Source: Alphaproteobacteria bacterium (GTDB taxonomy: Bacteria > Pseudomonadota > Alphaproteobacteria > RF32 > CAG-239). Taken from it: DNA of 15,086 bases. Positions 13,603-15,086 of the stretch are shown one piece after another. The DNA is taken from positions 1 through 15,086 of the forward strand of contig JAKSUO010000012.1 of NCBI GenBank assembly GCA_024408895.1. The letters are read 5' to 3'. The notes under the pieces are model-generated. The model was not told the origin of the DNA and made no database searches. It saw only the letters and a list, made by a program, of their open reading frames with translations. Position numbers and translations under genes: made by a program. The stretch's first letter is position 1, and every line of letters begins with the position of its first letter.

Positions 13603-14073
13603 TTGCTTTTCTTTTGTGAAACGATTTAATATTCGGTATAAAGCCGGTCGCATAAATTTACCTTGCCAAAGACCTCGTTTATGTTCTTGTGCTTCGTCTT
13701 GTGCTGTTTGATATGCTGTTTCACGATACATAACGGCCCAACCGGAGGAAACCAATGCTTTATTTAATGATTTTCCGTTCACAAAACATTCGCACAATTC
13801 GCGCCCATATTTATCTTTTTGTGGCAGACATTGACATTCAGGATGACCGTTTTGTAAAAAATTTGCGGCAAATTCCATTGCTTTTTGCCCGCAATCATAT
13901 TCTATTTCATTTTGATTTTTACACATTTGTGAAAATTCAGGCGCATCAATACCATTGAGGCGAATTCGCCTTTTCCCGATTTCCAAAGAATCGCCATCAA
14001 TCACCTTGATTTCGGCAACAACGGAAAAGGGAAACACGCTTAACAACAGCAATATAATCAAAAATTTTTTCAA
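13600..14073 (-). CDS. Secreted thermonuclease-type nuclease (staphylococcal nuclease fold)
   Basis: The 157-residue protein has a signal peptide (1-20, KKFLIILLLLSVFPFSVVA) and an SNase domain. The catalytic set of staphylococcal nuclease is complete: R38, D43 and E46 in RIRLNGIDAPE, R91 in KDKYGREL, and D28 in IDGDSL for Ca2+ binding. The ending AQEHKRGLW is also typical. It should cut single-stranded or unfolded DNA and RNA in the periplasm or outside the cell. Six cysteines (51, 61, 80, 82, 94, 96) are additional to the classical enzyme, which has none, and suggest disulfide bonds. The start is TTG at 14073, with AGGAG 6 nt before it; no ATG fits. The stop codon overlaps the T-run of the rubrerythrin terminator. 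Confidence 0.9.
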   Translation of the reverse strand: MKKFLIILLLLSVFPFSVVAEIKVIDGDSLEIGKRRIRLNGIDAPEFSQMCKNQNEIEYDCGQKAMEFAANFLQNGHPECQCLPQKDKYGRELCECFVNGKSLNKALVSSGWAVMYRETAYQTAQDEAQEHKRGLWQGKFMRPALYRILNRFTKEKQ

Positions 14074-14144
14074 TTTTTTCTCCTAAAGTCATTGTAAATG
14101 TTATTTTTTTTATGTGCAATCACATTTTATTTACTTTTCATTCA

Positions 14145-14150
14145 TATAAT
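14145..14150 (+). promoter_or_regulatory. Candidate -10 box before the 3'-end lipoprotein gene
   Basis: A perfect TATAAT lies 51 nt before the ATG at 14202. No convincing -35 box is found at 16-18 nt, so this is a partial promoter call. The surrounding 14074-14201 gap is AT-rich and holds no other feature I can see. Confidence 0.35.
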
Positions 14151-14201
14151 AATGTTATCTTAGAGTAAATATCTGTAAACCAGTTTGTCAAAGGTAATAA
14201 A

Positions 14202-15086
14202 ATGTTAAAAAAATCAGTAATCCTTACGCTAGTATGTACGGCATTGTTGGGTTGTGAATATACGAGCGGCGAATCTGCTTATGATTACGATCCGATAATT
14301 GTGCAACAGGCGCAGCTGCAACAACCACAGGTTAAAATGCCGACATCGGTTGTAATATGCCGAGCCAAACAGTGCGCGCCGGCAAAACTTTCCATGAGCA
14401 AAGAGTTTATATATAATACGCTTTTGCATATGTTGGACAGTAATGCACGCGAAAAAGCTTTGGTTTGCACCGGTGATCCGAATACACATGCCTGTACAGA
14501 AGATTTTATATCGCTGCCGGTAACGATTGGCATAACGCCGGCGTATATGTATATTGATGACGTAAAGATTGCCGATGTATCCATTAATCAGCAAAACACC
14601 ATGGCTTTGAATTTGTTGTTAAATTGGAACGTGACGTATAACGGACAGACACCGACGTGCCGTCCGAGCAAAACGTTGCTTTATGCCAAAAATGTGAACA
14701 ATATCATTATGGAAGATGAGGGATATTCATGCCGTATGACCACGATTGGTACCACCACCATAAAAACAATGTTTGCAATTGATTATGTGGATTTGGATTA
14801 TGGCTATATTGGCGGATTCTATTCCATTGGCTTATCCGGACCGGCATTTGGCGGCGGTTCGGGATATATGATGTTGCGTTTGCCTAAAGACGTTACCATT
14901 GAAGCAAAAGATTTTGCTGTCGGCAAAGGGGATGTCGCGAAGGGCGATTACAAAACGGCGGCGCAAAATTTTGATAATGATTTACCGAAACCTGTTGCTG
15001 TGCCAAAGACGGACGGCCCTGTTCCGAACGTTGATGCAATTATAAAATATAATCATCCGGCACAGGCGTATGATACCGCCAAAAAG
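14202..15086 (+). CDS. Cys-rich outer-membrane lipoprotein, function unknown, C-terminus beyond window
   Basis: From ATG 14202 the frame stays open for 295 codons to the last base. AAAGG (14190-14194) is 7 nt upstream. The product has a signal peptide and lipobox LLGC with lipidated Cys18; Glu at +2 predicts outer-membrane sorting. After a Gln-rich linker (35-43), the main domain (about 48-235) contains six further Cys: 53, 58, 89, 98, 153 and 177. The first two pairs are close together (CRAKQC, CTGDPNTHAC). The segment IGITPAYMYIDDVKIADVSI and a Gly-rich stretch GLSGPAFGGGSGYMML suggest a beta-rich fold. From residue 250 on, the chain is rich in Pro, Ala, Asp and Lys and likely flexible. I do not recognise the family. 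Even Cys number suggests periplasmic disulfides. Confidence 0.75.
   Translation, partial: MLKKSVILTLVCTALLGCEYTSGESAYDYDPIIVQQAQLQQPQVKMPTSVVICRAKQCAPAKLSMSKEFIYNTLLHMLDSNAREKALVCTGDPNTHACTEDFISLPVTIGITPAYMYIDDVKIADVSINQQNTMALNLLLNWNVTYNGQTPTCRPSKTLLYAKNVNNIIMEDEGYSCRMTTIGTTTIKTMFAIDYVDLDYGYIGGFYSIGLSGPAFGGGSGYMMLRLPKDVTIEAKDFAVGKGDVAKGDYKTAAQNFDNDLPKPVAVPKTDGPVPNVDAIIKYNHPAQAYDTAKK

Noticed and set aside
14229..14594. 121-codon and 99-codon minus-strand frames near the right edge
   Set aside because: They are antisense to the lipoprotein gene that starts at 14202, which has a ribosome site, signal peptide and lipobox.
1..15086. CRISPR array, insertion sequence, toxin-antitoxin or defence island
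   Set aside because: No spaced direct repeats, transposase motifs or known defence domains are seen; most genes are ordinary chromosomal housekeeping or stress genes.

Overview
The window looks like chromosomal DNA of an AT-rich alphaproteobacterium, probably one living with little oxygen. I base this on gene content and order: rplU-rpmA-obg-rsfS-rlmH, ptsP next to rodZ and prfA, outer-membrane lipoproteins and a porin-like barrel. A rubrerythrin and a heme-free ferritin-like protein point to an anaerobic or microaerobic life, for example in a gut. The exact lineage is inference. I see no tRNA, rRNA, CRISPR, insertion sequence, phage gene or integration site. No gap between genes exceeds 300 bases. 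UGA, UAA and UAG are all used as stops, so the genetic code is standard.

Layout. Bases 1-311 hold the end of an outer-membrane beta-barrel gene and its terminator. Bases 400-1424 form a likely two-gene operon: an exported or dual-start protein with four near-identical 11-residue helical repeats, then a ferritin-like di-iron protein. A lipoprotein gene (1507-2115) converges on hsp20 (2196-2684, minus) across a shared terminator hairpin. hsp20 is preceded by a 44-residue Cys-containing small gene (2693-2827, minus), 8 nt away. A large FAD-dependent oxidoreductase of the UDP-galactopyranose-mutase-like group follows on the minus strand (2942-4495). Next come a membrane double zinc ribbon (4613-5017), a divergent ApaG-domain protein (5052-5474, minus) and a stand-alone mannose-6-phosphate-isomerase-type cupin (5565-5930, minus).

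Bases 6021-10234 run on the plus strand: nitrogen-PTS enzyme I (ptsP), rodZ-like and prfA. Converging on them is the minus-strand block rplU-rpmA-terminator-obg-rsfS-rlmH (12764 down to 10241), which serves ribosome assembly and ribosome quality. Divergent from rplU is rubrerythrin (13012-13551). It converges on a secreted staphylococcal-nuclease-type gene (13600-14073, minus). A Cys-rich lipoprotein gene (14202 onward) runs off the right edge without a stop.

Working together: obg, rsfS, rlmH, L21, L27 and RF1 belong to translation. ptsP would begin a regulatory phosphorelay. RodZ links cell shape to the cytoskeleton. The ferritin-like protein and rubrerythrin handle iron and peroxide, and Hsp20 protects unfolded proteins. 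I do not see a complete new multi-gene defence or biosynthetic system. The most unusual items are the 11-mer repeat protein with a strong internal start, the small Cys gene coupled to hsp20, and the altered active-site loop of enzyme I.
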